64,000 bases of DNA from Symsagittifera roscoffensis (lineage: Eukaryota; Xenacoelomorpha; Acoela; Convolutidae). The notes under the pieces are model-generated. The model was not told the DNA's origin, ran no database searches, and saw nothing but the letters and a program-made list of their open reading frames with translations. A program made the translations under genes and the position numbers. Of this stretch, positions 34,366-46,950 are shown piece after piece; position 1 is the stretch's first letter, and each line of letters starts with the position of its first letter. The stretch is taken from positions 49,519,467-49,583,466 of the forward strand of contig NC_087070.1 in the NCBI RefSeq assembly GCF_963678635.1, given 5' to 3'.

Positions 34366-35230
34366 CGATTATCCCAAACTGGACAATTAATTATCCCAAA
34401 CTGGACAAATTGGCAATTTTCAATTCCTTATAAGTATTCATTTTTAATCTTTTTAAACTTAAGTTCCAGGCATCAGTATTTTTCAGATGATTTCATAAAA
34501 CTGCCCTAAAAGACTAATTGAAAAAATGAAATAATTTTGAGAAAAAACAACCACGGGCATAATTTTTCTGTCACTATCTTTCAAAATAGGACAATCTTGT
34601 TTTCTTTGATCTTTCTTTTGCGTGCCCAAGACACAGTGAGCAAGCGTTGGATTCTATATGAGGCATCGGGATCCAACTTAACTAATTGAATTGTACAAAA
34701 CTATGCAAAATAAAGATTCCAATTACTTTTATTGTTCCGAATTTCGTAACGAAAGTAACGGAATATTTGTGCTCTAGTGGGTTTTTTTTTCTTTTATAAT
34801 TTTCGACTTTTTAAACATCCATTTTTGACGGAATTTTTTTAAATATCCTTCAAAAGGTATCGTTGTTTTGAGTTTAAATTTGAAAAGATATTTTACCTGT
34901 GATCATTTTTATGAAACTATCGTGGTTTAAAGATTGCCATTTTGGCAAACTTGGGACAAAAAACGCACAACAATTAATGCTCATATATCAGGGCAAATGT
35001 TCTGACAGCAATTTAGGGCCAATTGAAAATATTTTGTTTGAAAAACTGATATTGTAATTTTTTAAAAACTTTTCTGTTTTCCTTTCATCAGACTTCATGT
35101 CAAGGGGTAAATGTAGCGCATCAAAACCTAATCAAAAGAAAAAATGCTGTCTCATTTCAATTATAATTCGTTCAATCCGCTGCCTACGCGTGTTATAAGA
35201 ACGCAAGCTTCTGCGCGTTTATCAACCTAA
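34366..35230. repeat. Fragments of the GTTCCGAC two-hairpin family
   Basis: At 34731 attgttccgaatttcg, then aaagtaacggaatatttgtg and a T-run, match the hairpin end of the copies at 42001, 45259 and 57271. Interior family phrases (tgatcattttta, taaagattgccattttgg) follow to about 34950. A separate fragment at 34366-34620 (attatcccaaactggacaa) belongs to the same interior. About 35165-35190 carries the ccgctgcctacgcgtgttat phrase also seen near 54610. Confidence 0.6.
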
Positions 35231-35990
35231 ATTAGCAATTTTCAAACGCCAATAACTTGACCAAATTTCATCAGAAATAAACCAAATTTACTTTTCAGTT
35301 TCCAATTACAACATACTTCAGATGGCATTAAAAACTTTTCAGATGCATAAAAAACCAGAAACGCTTGGATAAAAAGCCAAGACTGATTGAATCAAAAAAC
35401 TACCTTAAGCATAAATATTCAGCGCTTTCATCGAAAACTGGAAAAATAAAACTTCTCGTATATTAAACTTCTGACTGTTTCTCAACATTATTCAAACATA
35501 TTTTTACAAACATCAACTAAAAACCTAGATAACTAATTTGAAATTTTTGGAACATTTTTTTATAAACAGATTTGTTTGAAACCTCCTAGCAGGTCAGCCA
35601 AATATAGTGTGATTTCTTAGAGCGTAGCAATGTAATCTCAACACATAAATTTTGTCTCAGTTCATTTTGTATCAGTATATGAGCGCATTTTTCAGCCTAC
35701 CTCTCAATCCGTAAACCCTCGACCTTTAACTGGCCCAACTAATCCAAATAAAAAAACCTCCATAACTTTTCGAAAAATGATCACTGACAAAATAAAATTC
35801 TAAATTTAAGAGCTTTTTTCGAAAATAGGAACAACAGCAAAACCTATCACAATTTTTTCTTTTGCTCAAAGCAAGCCAAAAATGTAGCATTTATCATTTG
35901 GTGATTTTTATAATTTGCTTCAAGAACCCATAGAAGGTTGAATTTTATAAAAGCATCGAGATGATATCCAACAAAAATTGTAGCTTGTTT
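35231..35990. other. Intergenic stretch, no gene seen
   Basis: AT-rich. A short piece at about 35755-35800 (cctccataacttttcg, aaaatgatcact) again resembles the interior of the GTTCCGAC family. Confidence 0.4.
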
Positions 35991-35999
35991 AAAGATAAT

Positions 36000-38220
36000 T
36001 TAAAATAGCATCAATTACTTCTAGTCAAAAATAATCAAATCTAAGTTCACTTCAAGTGTATATACCGTAAAAATATATATGAAATATAGATTAGCTTCAA
36101 TTTTTAAGTTTTTGAGGTAAGTTTTGAAGGGTGCCTAGAATACTTACAGCGGACTTCGTTTCGGAGGGTAACTTTCACTAAGGAAAGCAAAAATAGCTCA
36201 AGTTTTTGCAATTAGAACGATTGACTGGACCTTTTTTATATTTTAGAGTCCCTTTTAACTTTGAGTCCCAATCACCAAAAATCAGTACATAAAATAAAAA
36301 CACACTTTTTCCTGTAATCACAAAAAAAAACAAAAAGAGTAGTTCAAATCTAGGCGGAAACATAATTATTGTCTTTTTGTATTGGTTTGGTAGATAGCAA
36401 TGCTTAAAATCATTGCTTGTTGTTGCGGCGGACGGGATGACATTAAATTTTACCGTTTCAAATAACCATTTTAGCTCACTATTTATAGCAAAATGGAAGA
36501 AAGAGGCGAACCATAATAAACAAAAACAACTTTACATGGCATGGTGAAATCTAAAATTTAAACAATTTGAAAACGTCTAAAAGACTGTAAAAATGATTTA
36601 TGATTTTCTCAAAAAATGTAAAAAAGATCTAAAAACATCTGAAAAGTTTTAAAAGGGAATGAAAAGATCAGAAAACAGGTAAAATTATTTGATAATTTGC
36701 AAAAAGAGTTGAAAGTGATTGAAAAACTTCTAAGAAACTGTCAAAAGGATTTATAATTTTCTCAAAAATTATAAAAATGTTTGTAAAACATCTGAAATAT
36801 TGTAAAAAATCATTGAAAGTTTTCTGAAAAAGAGCCACACAGATTAAAAACTATCTACAAAATTTCGAATTTGAATGAAAAGTTCTGAAAATTTGTAAAA
36901 TGAATTTACAACTTCAGCAAAACTGTAAAATATCGTAAGCATAAAAATTCCAGAACTATGTTAAAAGTATTTTATAAACTTGTGAAAAATTGTAAAAAAA
37001 GATTGAAAAACTTCTGAAAAGATCTAAAGCGTTATAAAAATGTAAGGAAACTTGGAAAAAATGAAAAAACTATTGAACAATGCATGAAAATTGATAATTT
37101 CTGGGTAGATTTCTCAACAATTGTAAGAGTAATTGAAAATCTTTAAAGTATATATATTTATATGCATANNNNNNNNNNNNNNNNNNNNNNNNNNNNNNNN
37201 NNNNNNNNNNNNNNNNNNNNNNNNNNNNNNNNNNNNNNNNNNNNNNNNNNNNNNNNNNNNNNNNNNNNNNNNNNNNNNNNNNNNNNNNNNNNNNNNNNNN
37301 NNNNNNNNNNNNNNNNNNNNNNNNNNNNNNNNNNNNNNNNNNNNNNNNNNNNNNNNNNNNNNNNNNNNATTCAAGCAAAAAGTTGATGCAAAACTGCAGC
37401 AATTACTCAATGTCAAAGATAATCAAACTAAATTTACTTCAAGTCTAAATATTAAAAAAAAATGAGTAGAATATAGGTTTTTATATATTGAGATAATTTT
37501 GCCGCAACTTTTTTTAGGGGTTTCTAGAATAATTACAGCACATTTTGTTATGGCCAGCAAATTTTTTTCCGGACATAAAAAATTAGCTAAAGGCTTTGCA
37601 AATGGCACTATTGATCGGACTATTTTTATATTTTCCTACATTAAAGCATTCCTCTTAAATTTTTAAAACTTTCATAAATGGCAATTAAAATAAAATAGAT
37701 AAAACAAGTTTTCCGGTAGTTACAGTAACAGCAATTTTTTTTCTTTTTTTATTGGTTTCAAATATAGCATTGCCTAATTTCATTGTTTTTGATTGCGGAC
37801 GCGAAATCACTTCAACCAAAGGAAAAAACCAATAGATCATTTTTAAAGCAAAAATGAAGACATCAGTTAATCATGAAAAATAAAAGCAAGTTAGCCCAGC
37901 ACGTTGAAAATTTTTGTGTTTGAAGGGGTCTGAACTCCATATTGAATGATTAACTTTTTTACTTTAACTGTAGTGATTGAAAAATTTCTGAAAAGTGTAA
38001 AGGTGATTGACAAACAACTGAAATATTATAAATCGAATGAAAATCTTCTGAAGAAATGTAAAATTTTGAAGAATTGTAAAATGGGTTAGAAAATTTCTCA
38101 AAAATTGTAAGTATGGTTGAAAAATTTCTTAAAAGATTTAAAAGTGATTGAAAAACTTCTGAAAAAAATTATGAGTGGTTGAAACGTTACGCGAATATGA
38201 AACTTTATCCTATAAAAAGA
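36000..38220. repeat. About 1.4-kb tandem duplication with oligo-repeat tails, spanning the gap
   Basis: Segment 36000-36470 (catcaattacttctagtcaa, ttcacttcaagtgtat, ctagaatacttacagc) recurs at about 37400-37900 (gcaattactcaatgtcaa, tttacttcaagtctaa, ctagaataattacagc). Each is followed by a degenerate array of gattgaaaaacttctgaaaa-like units (36540-37130 and 37970-38220). The assembly gap lies between the copies. Confidence 0.75.
37169..37368. other. Assembly gap (200 N)
   Basis: Exactly 200 Ns, a conventional placeholder, within tandemly repeated DNA. The true size is unknown. Translated frames across it are meaningless. Confidence 1.
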
Positions 38221-38289
38221 GGTATTAAAAAATATGCGCTTTGTACCAAAAGTTAGTTCACACGGTTTTAAATAGTGTACTTGAAGTCG

Positions 38290-38780
38290 ATAGCACCCCC
38301 ACCCCCAAAACTTTTTTCGGAATCCCCTCAGAACATTTTTTTAGGTTGAATAAATTGGTTTTCCGAGCGCTTCCAAACCAGTCAAAAGACCCTGTTTCCA
38401 ATTTTTTTGCACCGTAGGCAAGTTTAAAAAAAAGGCCAAAAAAGACGTTGTAAGCACTTTTTAGAACATTTTGACCAAAAAATTAGGTTTTTTCGGCAGG
38501 TCCCCCCACCCCCCAAAAAATAGTAATATTTGGCGCCCAAGGCGTCTTTAGAAAATATTAAGGGTCACATATAAGACTACCCGTTTTATAGGCTACCTCT
38601 AAGTTGAGTGCCGAGGGAGAGGGCGTGGTAAGCGACTAGCCCCTTTTCCCCCCTCCTCAATTCTGGTTGCCAAATTTTTCCAAAGGGTCCCTAATTTCTA
38701 AAATTTCTAAAAACGACTTGTTTGGCCTGTTTTCTTAAAAATAAGCATGCGGCGCAGAAAATAAGGTCCTTGAAATCAAA
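38290..38780. mobile_element. Two degraded hAT-type MITE fragments in opposite orientations
   Basis: 38290-38570 follows the + strand family order (ttttttaggttgaa-aaattgg, ttggcgcccaaggcgtcttt). 38640-38780 follows the reverse order (ccaaagggtccc, tttggcctgtttt, gcggcgcagaaa). Termini and target duplications are not preserved. Confidence 0.65.
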
Positions 38781-39870
38781 TTTATTGACCTATAAAAAAG
38801 AACCGCAATGTTTTTCAAACCTCCCAGTCCAACTGTTTTTTGTATTTTTGCTCTCTTTGCTGTAATTTAATTTGGTTCTCAAAATTCGCGAACTGAATCA
38901 CTGAATCTAGCTTATGTTATCCGGTTAGCTATATTATATTTCCTGTTGACCTTTTAATGTGTATACCCTCAGTAAAATTGCAATTTATTTTAGATGTGCG
39001 TCATTTTCACGCCATTAAGCCAAAAACAACACAAATTATCACAAATGTAATAGAACCCGTATCCAAAATCAAATTTGAATTAGGATGTATGGCACGGGTC
39101 GTTTGCTCAAGGAGGCTTGAATAAGTACTTAGAGAGCTTTGGGCTTCTCTGTAAAATGGTAAGCAATTTTGGAAAAGTCAAGAAGACGTTTTCACAAAAT
39201 GGCGTGATATTAAAAATGCATCAAGCTAGAGACAATGGCCATTTTGTTTAATTTATTTTCCCCATTTGATTTTCTTTGTGAATTCAAGACCAAATCGAAA
39301 TGAGACTTCGAAGTGGTTTTTAATTTGTGATAAAATTATTCTGGCTCCAACTTTGCAAAATTGACATTTAAAAAACTCGCAAAAAAGTCCGTCTTAGCTT
39401 CTCATTGGCAGCTTATCGACATTAGTTTGATTTGAGTCCTTAATTTTTCCGAAAAAAAATTGCTTTCATTTTTTTTGCCTGTGCTGAGAAATCTACTCAT
39501 AACTTAAACACAGACAATTTTAAAACGATTTTCCAAATCGATTATTTAGTTATGCTTCAAACATTTTATCTCAGTTGAATCTAACAAAACGTTTTCTGAA
39601 GCTAAATTCTTCAGTTTTTTTTTTTGTAAGTCTTAACGCTAAAATTCAATTTCTCTGAATCGGTTCACCCAAAATCTGACGTCAATGTTAGAGGAAGTTT
39701 AAGTTATTAGAAAAACTATTTCATTTTATGCAAAAAGTTTCCCAACCAAAACACAAAGGCTCAGATTGTGTCCTTTTGTCGTTTTGTTCATTTAAAACTT
39801 GGCTTTTATCCATTTGTACTCTTAATATTTGTGATTTATAACTGAAAAAAAAAAGAAAATTATCTAATTC
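38781..39870. other. Intergenic stretch, no feature seen
   Basis: AT-rich, no supported gene or known repeat. Confidence 0.4.
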
Positions 39871-39880
39871 CTTTTTACAG

Positions 39881-39984
39881 CCGTTACGAATTCGAAACCT
39901 CTCGAGCCGACGGAAGAAAGACAATTTTTGAAGAACCACAGACAGTTTAGAAGATAGCGACGAGATGACTTTTCAATTTGGAAG
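39881..39984 (+). CDS. Possible exon carrying a start codon
   Basis: A pyrimidine-rich acceptor (ctaattcctttttacag) precedes a CpG-rich 104-bp patch that ends at a good donor (GGAAG then GTAAAATA). All three frames meet a stop inside it, so it cannot be an internal coding exon. Near its 3' end an ATG (39965-39967) opens MTFQFG up to the donor, which suits a first coding exon preceded by a 5' UTR piece. Alternatively one frame (RYEFETSRADGRKTIFEEPQ) ends in TAG at 39948-39950 and could be a terminal exon. I could not find the partner exon. Confidence 0.3.
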
Positions 39985-40545
39985 GTAAAATATCAATATA
40001 TGAAAACGATAGTATTTTATAAGATATCTTAACATAGTTTTGCACGCCGCTTGAATAGTTTCATGGCGAAAGTTGCAGTCCATGAAATATCTTCAAACAA
40101 TCGCGTTAGTTTTTAAAAATAAGTCAATTAAAAATTTTTCTCTGTCTACTGTAAGATATGTAATAAGTTATTTTTTTCCTCTTAAACAATCTCTGACTTA
40201 GTTTGTTTTTTTTATTTGAAGCTTTAAACTATAATTTACAAACATAAAAAAAACGATTTTTTTATCCCATTATCACATATATCTAAAGGTTCTTGTTTAG
40301 TGTGAGCATGAGAAATTATTTTTGATAATAGTCCAGTCTGACTGAAAAGATGGTTTCTAATTTTCAACTGCTCGCAATCATTCTACTTTTACAAAACAAA
40401 AAAAATTGTACAATAGAAATCTAATTTTTTTAAAACTCCGAATTCATTGGTCATAAATTTTGAACCATAGATTTATTTTGAAAAAAAAATATTTTGCTCC
40501 AGCTTTCAAAGAAAGTGAAGAATGTATATGCATTAGGTGGTATGA
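39985..40545. other. Intergenic or intron stretch, no feature seen
   Basis: AT-rich with homopolymer runs. Confidence 0.4.
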
Positions 40546-40553
40546 CCTATACC

Positions 40554-40968
40554 CAGGGGCGGATCTAGGATTTTCTCGAGGGGGGGGGCTGATTTTCAAA
40601 AAAAAATTTTTTTAGGTCGATCAAATTGAATTTTCGAGCTCTCCCAAAGCACTTTTTTGCCCCTATTTTGGCTAAATTTTTGCGTCGCAAGCAAATTTGT
40701 GAAAAAAAAACAGTCAAAAAAGCCGTTTTTGGGCCTTTTTTGAAAAATTTTGACGCGCGCGTTTTTTTGGCGCGCGCTCCCCCTCAAAGTTAGTATATAT
40801 TGGCGCCTAAGGCGCCTTTAGAAAAATTTTAGGGTCGGTCGGCCAAAAATGGATTTATGAAAACGTATCAAAGGGGGGACCTTTTGGGACGGCAGGGGGT
40901 CAAATCCCTGAGAGGAGGCGTCCGCCCCCCCCCCCCCCCCCCCCGCCCCCCCCCTAAATCCGCCCCTG
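40554..40968 (+). mobile_element. hAT-type MITE (CAGGGG family), complete with 8-bp TSD
   Basis: caggggcggatctagga to aaatccgcccctg, with exact 8-bp flanks cctatacc (40546-40553 and 40969-40976). It is very similar to the copy at 10145, including the gcgcgctccccctcaaag block and the long C-run before the right end. Confidence 0.92.
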
Positions 40969-41239
40969 CCTATACCTATATCAAAACTATATCAAAACCT
41001 ATGCCTAACATTAATGGAAATCAATTAAAGCGCATTTGTAATTTTAGGGTTTTGCCCTTATGTATAAATTGTTTTTAGTACAATTTGCTTTAATGCTCGA
41101 ATAATCTTTATAATAGCTATTCAAAAGTTTTTGGATATTTTTTTTCATTTCTTGAAATATACGAATTATAATTTTGCTTTTTTTCTGCGGAAAAATTTTC
41201 TGTTTGACTAAATCGTTTTATCTGCCAAATGCTTGATAG

Positions 41240-41940
41240 TTTTTATGATATATTTATTGAAACAACAATTGTTTTCTTTCTTTTGTAAAAAAATAAAAGT
41301 AACAAGTACCTTTAATTCTAAAAGTTTTCTTTGCTCCGGGAAACTTGGAATAAGTTAATATCATCCCCCTCTCCATCCCTTTTTCGGATAGACAAAATAA
41401 AATCCTTTACCCTAGCATTTAATTAGGATTAAACTTGCAAAGTTCTGCGCCGAACTGCTTTAGGAGGATGTTTACTTGATTCTAAGTCAAAAATTTCGGC
41501 CAATCTAAATCAAAATTTTACATGCAACTCTTGAAAAACTCACCCGTATTAGATGCTATTATTTGGTGGTGTATCTATCAAATGCTCAATAATTTGTACG
41601 ATACTCAAATTGAAACAACAATTGTTTTTTTTTCTTTGTAAAAATACAAGTAGCTTTTTTGTTTTCCGAAAGATGTCATTGCTCAGGGAAAGTTGGGTTA
41701 AAAATAACATCATCACCTTCTCTTTCTCCCTTTTGCAGATAGACAAAAAGACAAAATAAAGATTCTCCAGCCCAGCACTTATATTGGATAAAACTTGCAA
41801 AACTTTGCGTCGAAATATATTACGATGTTTACTTCGTTCTAAGTCGAAAATTTTGGCCAATCTGGAATAAAATTTTTCATCCAACGATTGAAAAAATAAA
41901 GACTAAAGCTTGTTAGATGCTGATATTTGGTTTATCTGAT
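41240..41940. repeat. About 350-bp tandem duplication
   Basis: attgaaacaacaattgtttt occurs at about 41258 and 41609. In both copies it is followed by ttgctc-gggaaa-ttgg, a pyrimidine tract, gatagacaaaa, ataaaacttgcaaa and tcggccaatct-type phrases. The unit end ttagatgct-atatttggt recurs near 41550 and 41910. Non-coding by appearance. Confidence 0.8.
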
Positions 41941-42000
41941 GGGGCGGGAAAATAACTAGTTACGGCCGAAGTTTCGTTCTGAAATAAAAGTAAAGTGAAA

Positions 42001-42533
42001 CAAGACTGCTCGTATCAGGGCGAAGCCCTGAATGTTCCGACTGCCTTTTAAGGTTTTACGGAGTAGTAATGACATCAAAAAAATAAATGTAATAAAAACA
42101 AAATGAAATTTTTTTTTTTAAATTTGAAATTTTTTTAAATAAAAATCATCCCCCACCCACCATATAAAGTACAAAAGGATAGATTTCGCTCCTTGTAACA
42201 AATCAATTATGGCAAATAAGCTTCTTTCAACCAATTTGGAACGATTTTAAGACGGATTAACTCTCCGCTTACGCGTTAATAGCGCGAAACATATCGCGAG
42301 TTAATTATCCCAAATTGGCCAAAATGGCAATCTTTAAACCCCCATAACTTTACGAAAAATGATCACAGGTAAAATATCTTTTCAAATTTGAGCTCACGAC
42401 AACAATAGCTTTCGAATGATATAAAAAAGTTCCGTCAAAAATGGCTAGTTAAGAAGTCGAAATTTGTCTGAAGAAAAAAAAACCCACCCCGAGCACAAAT
42501 ATTCCGTTACTTTCGTATCGAAAGTCGGAACAA
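42001..42533 (+). mobile_element. GTTCCGAC two-hairpin element, complete copy
   Basis: The left end is caagactgctcgtatc, then the hairpin cagggcgaagccctg, then gttccgac. The right end is tttcgtatcgaaag, a hairpin, then tcggaacaa, so GTTCCGAC is inverted at the two ends. The interior is non-coding and conserved with 57271-57795 (+) and 45259-45746 (-). The class is uncertain. No consistent target duplication was found, and every copy is flanked by an AACAA-like sequence. Confidence 0.75.
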
Positions 42534-45258
42534 AAAAATCGTGAAATATTTGACATAAAAAAACTATCAAAATTATGACATAAATACTGACTGAATCAAT
42601 CAATATTAATTTCCGCTGGAGATGAGCAATTGCCCAACTCAATTTGGCAAAAAAACGTATTGAATAAAACTATTTTAAATAGTTATCGCAAATCGCAGTT
42701 TTTAAAGAAAGAAATTGTAATTAAACTTAATAGCTCGTATTTTAAAATAAAGTCCAGAATGTTCCCAATTCCCTTTAGTTAGTCTAAAAAAGTTTATGGC
42801 AAGGGATACTTTGTTAGGGCCGATTCTATAAAAATAAACCAATCTATAATGAATCTCTTCAGAACAAAAAGAAGCCCACAAGTTTTTGAGGAAAAGACAG
42901 ACAATCTAATATTTTGAACGGACTACTACTATATCCAACATACAATTGCATTGTGCTCTTTTGAATTATATATCTTTCCAGCTCACATGCTTTGCATGCT
43001 TTATTTTCCCAGACAGTTGATACTCCATATTTTCAATCATACAAATCCGTGACGTAGAATTAGCGCTTTTGGATTTCAACAAGCCATAGAACAATTGTTT
43101 TCGTGGTTTCGAATTTTTCTTTGCAAATATTGAAGATATATGGATGAAACTTTGACACATGCTAGATGAAACCTTTCGTATGAGCTAGAACCAGCAAAGC
43201 TATGAGATGTAAAATAGCTTGTGCGTCATAACTGAATTTGAAGGTGTTCTTGCAGTGATAACATCTGCAAACATTACCAAGAGTTGAATTTTATGTGCTC
43301 AAATTGATTCACTTGGAGGCTGATGAGCTTGATTTATTTCCGGTGTCAAAACACGGTTGTATTTATTAAGACAATACAGTCATTAAAAGTTAAACTATTA
43401 CACCAAAAAACTGGACAAAATATAGAGACGGCATCATTGATTATGATAATGCTGCGCTTGGATCGGAGCTGTCATTTTTCCAAAAGTTTTGCTGGTACTG
43501 TTCTTTTGTTGGCCTACTTCGAGCATCAGCGCAAAATTACTTATAAATTTTTAGCCGTTTAATGACCCGGGCAAACTAACTTTTTCAAAAGTTTGTCCTT
43601 TGGATAAAGAGTAAATCAAGATCTTCAACTTCCCAAAGAAGTAATTTGAGCCCATAAATTCAAACTGTTTGTGTTGTTTGCGAGAATTTTGCAGCAAGAA
43701 CACCGCTAAAACTAGTTATGTTGTAGTTGATACTTTACGCAGTCGAAACAAAATTTCTCAAACTTTGATCCTGATTGCTCATTGAAAATGTTTGTAGCTT
43801 GTGTCAAAATTTTATCAAAAATGTTGTTCGTTAAAAGTCATTTGCTACTCTAAAGTTGTAGTTTCCATGTCATCTGGCTCTACAAACAAATAATCGCAAG
43901 AATTATGATTCATATTTTCTCATAACTTAGTAAGTTGTTAACATAATATCAGTATGTTAGCAAGAAGACCGGTTTAATTTAATTTGATAACTTTGTTGCT
44001 GTGAGCTGAAACAATCAATCATGAGATAACGACCAAGATGCGTCACGATTTGCATAAAAAAAGATATGACGCAGATAGAGAGGATAAGTGTTTTAAAAAT
44101 GAATTTTAATTCAGCCTTCCCTGAGTAATCTAAGTTGAGTGTTCTAAATTATCGTCTTCTGCTGCGTGTTTTTATCTTTAACCTATTTTTTTTCTAATGC
44201 ACAAAACATTAATTACATCACTTGAGCCATTTTTAAGTTGAACCAATCACTTGAACTAATTCGAAAAAATCAAAGATTTCTAATGTGATTAGACAAAAAA
44301 ATCAAAATTTGTTTCTACGCAGTTTAATGAGAACTTTAAGTGTCTTCAACTTTGAATTGGTTCCTTTTTACCTCTCAATTTCAATTACAGCCATCGAATG
44401 GAACTAGAGAGCAATTTGTATTTTTGAAGAGATTGACGTAGTTGATACTTTGAACTTCTGTTTGCAGCGGGTTCGTCAAATCAAATGACTTTGTAACTGC
44501 TTGCTTATTCAGAAACGCCAATGTTACCTAATTCTTTTTTCAGCTTGATTAGTATGAAGAAACATAGTGTTATGATAATAGACTGTTACATTTTTGATTT
44601 TCCCGCCAATTACTTTTAGTTCTAGTGGTTCAAATCTAGTGGTCGTTGACTCCACTAGGTTCAAAAATCTTAACGCTATTCAATTTGCTTCATGTTTGAA
44701 AGTTGAAAAAAAAAATTGGCACTTCGGGTAAATTACGAAACTGAAATATTGATTTTAGATAGTTAACAGCCTTCCCTGGGTAATCTAAGTTGAGTGTTTT
44801 GAATTATCTTCTTCCGTTCATAGCAAACACCCCTACGTCATATTTGTTAATTCCCAACTAAAGTTAGCAGAGAAATTTAAGGTTAGCAAGGAAAACAGAG
44901 TAATTATTAGACTTAATTCAATTTTGTTAAAATGGATTTTGTTAAAATTAAAAAACCAAAAAACAAATCGAATTCGCAATAAAAGAGCAAATTTCCGAGT
45001 TCTCCCATTGGTATAGCAATATGAAAGCATTATTTTTGGAAATTTATATGGATTAGTTTGTTTGCTTCAATTTAGCTTAGATTCATTTTTGCTCAAAAAA
45101 TTGATGATCACGTTATAAAAAAAACTAGTGAATATCATAATTTAACTATCCTAAAGTGGTCAAAATTGCTTTTTTAAAACCCCCAAAGCTTTACGCGAAA
45201 AGTTTGCGCATGAAATAGTTTTCAGATGATCTGAAAAAGTTTTGTCACAAATTGCTTA
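42534..45258. other. Intergenic stretch with one duplicated phrase
   Basis: No gene supported. The phrase cagccttccctg-gtaatcta followed by agttgagtgtt occurs at about 44114 and 44769, 655 bp apart, marking another local duplication. Confidence 0.45.
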
Positions 45259-45746
45259 TTGTTCCGATTTTCGATACGAAAGTAACGGAATATTTGTGCT
45301 CGGGTGGGTTTTTTTTTCTTCAGACAAATCTCGACTTTTTAACTAGCCATTTTTGACGGAATTTTTTTTATTTATTCGGAAGGTATTGTTGCCCTGAAAT
45401 CAAATTTGATAAGATATTTCAGCTTTGATCACTTTTTCTAAAGTTATGGGGGTTTAAAGATCGCGCTATTAACGCGTAAGCGGAGATTTAATCTGTCTTT
45501 GAAATCGTTCCAAATTGGTTGAAAGAAGCTTATTTGCCATAATTGGTTTGTTACAAAGAGCGAAATCTATCATTTTGTGCTTTATATGGCGTGTGGGGGG
45601 ATGATTTTCATAAAAAATTTCACATTTTAGAAAAAAAAAATTTCTTTTATTTTATTTCATTGAATTGTGAAATGTTATTACTGCTCCATAAACCTTAAAA
45701 GGCAGTCGGAACATTCAGGGCTTCGCCCTGATACGAGCAGTCTTGT
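45259..45746 (-). mobile_element. GTTCCGAC two-hairpin element, reverse orientation
   Basis: Begins ttgttccgattttcgatac (hairpin end) and ends gtcggaacattcaggg, then cttcgccctgatacgagcag and tcttgtt. It is the reverse complement of the copies at 42001 and 57271 over nearly its whole length. Confidence 0.75.
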
Positions 45747-46950
45747 TCAAAATTTGAAATTAGTTTGAAAAAACTTCATCCCCAGTGAAAATTATCCGTC
45801 ACTTTCTTCGTAAATTGGATCAATTAAGAACCTAGCGCTTTTTATTGCTCCCAAATTGATTTTTCTTGAGCTACCATATTCTAGCACATGCTTTTTATTA
45901 TCCGGGCAAACAAAACCCATTATATTTGTGTTCGTTCACACGCAGCGAATAATGAGAATTTTCTTAGGAGAATTGATTAACAAGCAGTTTCGAAAAATGC
46001 TTTGATTTTTGTCAGTTGATTTTGTTGAAAAAGCCAGCACTGTCGTGAGGCGACCTTCGGTATCTCGTTATTTTCTTGTTCTTATGGAGTCTCACTGCAG
46101 ATTGATGTTAATTATACTAACCGAGGTCATTGTTGTAAACTATACTTAATACCACGCAGAGCGTGATCATTCTCTTCTGATATCTATACTGTTTACTAGA
46201 TAATCTTTATTCAACTTAAACTCGCGTTCATTCAGGATAAACTTCCTATTTCAAGTATTTATTCGAAACCAAGTATTTATTCGAAACCAAGCATAAAAGT
46301 GATTCAAGCAACTAATTATTCAACTCTAAAACAATTTACTTATTGTTCAAACAACCAAGTTTTCATTCTAAAACCTCGGCAAATCTCAAGCACTACTTAA
46401 AACATTATAAGACCGCTTTGTTTTTCAAAGAATTTTATGTGAACTCTAATCAGAATTTCACGCGTTTTGCATAAAACCACGTTAATCTGACACCCGATTA
46501 TGATTAAAAATGATCATTTACAGCTCCTTCAGGGCATATTTCATGAAAACTAAATCCCAAGACTGCTCGATTATCAGGGCGAAACTCTGAATGTCCTGAC
46601 TGCCTCTTAACTGGTCTCGAATATCTTTCGTCAGACAAAGTTTGGATTTACTATAAAATATGGATTACCGAAGTCAATTGTTAAGAGCTAAAAATAGGCC
46701 TGAAGGAATTGTTAAGACCACCTGGGACTAATTTTTGAGAGCAGAATAAATAACCACGGACATATAACGCGCGTCTTGAAATTTATATAAATTAAGCCAG
46801 CCGCACAATCTTGAGGCTTACCAAACTATTTTATAGGAAATTAGTCTAATTAGAAAAATCACTCCTCGTATGTTTTTTTTCGCTTTTTTCAAAAACTAAA
46901 CAATCGTCTACAAATGGAACAATCAGAATAATCATTATTCTTGGTTTTCA
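45747..46950. other. Intergenic stretch with possible LTR-like or repeat fragments
   Basis: 46020-46160 is GC-richer (gccagcactgtcgtgaggcg). 46250-46290 has a direct repeat (aagtatttattcgaaacc twice). These could be part of a solo LTR, but no termini or target duplication were found. 46559-46612 is another end fragment of the GTTCCGAC family (gactgctcgattatcagg). Confidence 0.35.

Noticed and set aside
37070-37465. Open frames of 74-110 codons across the gap
   Set aside because: Mostly Ns; no real sequence supports them.
39881-39950. Terminal exon of the CTLD gene
   Set aside because: Phase fits, but it lacks the required CTLD cysteines. The exon at 11609-11675 has the same phase, the cysteines and the Cys-Glu end, and is 28 kb closer.
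46020-46510. Solo LTR
   Set aside because: GC-rich start and internal direct repeat are suggestive, but no TG...CA ends or target duplication could be matched.
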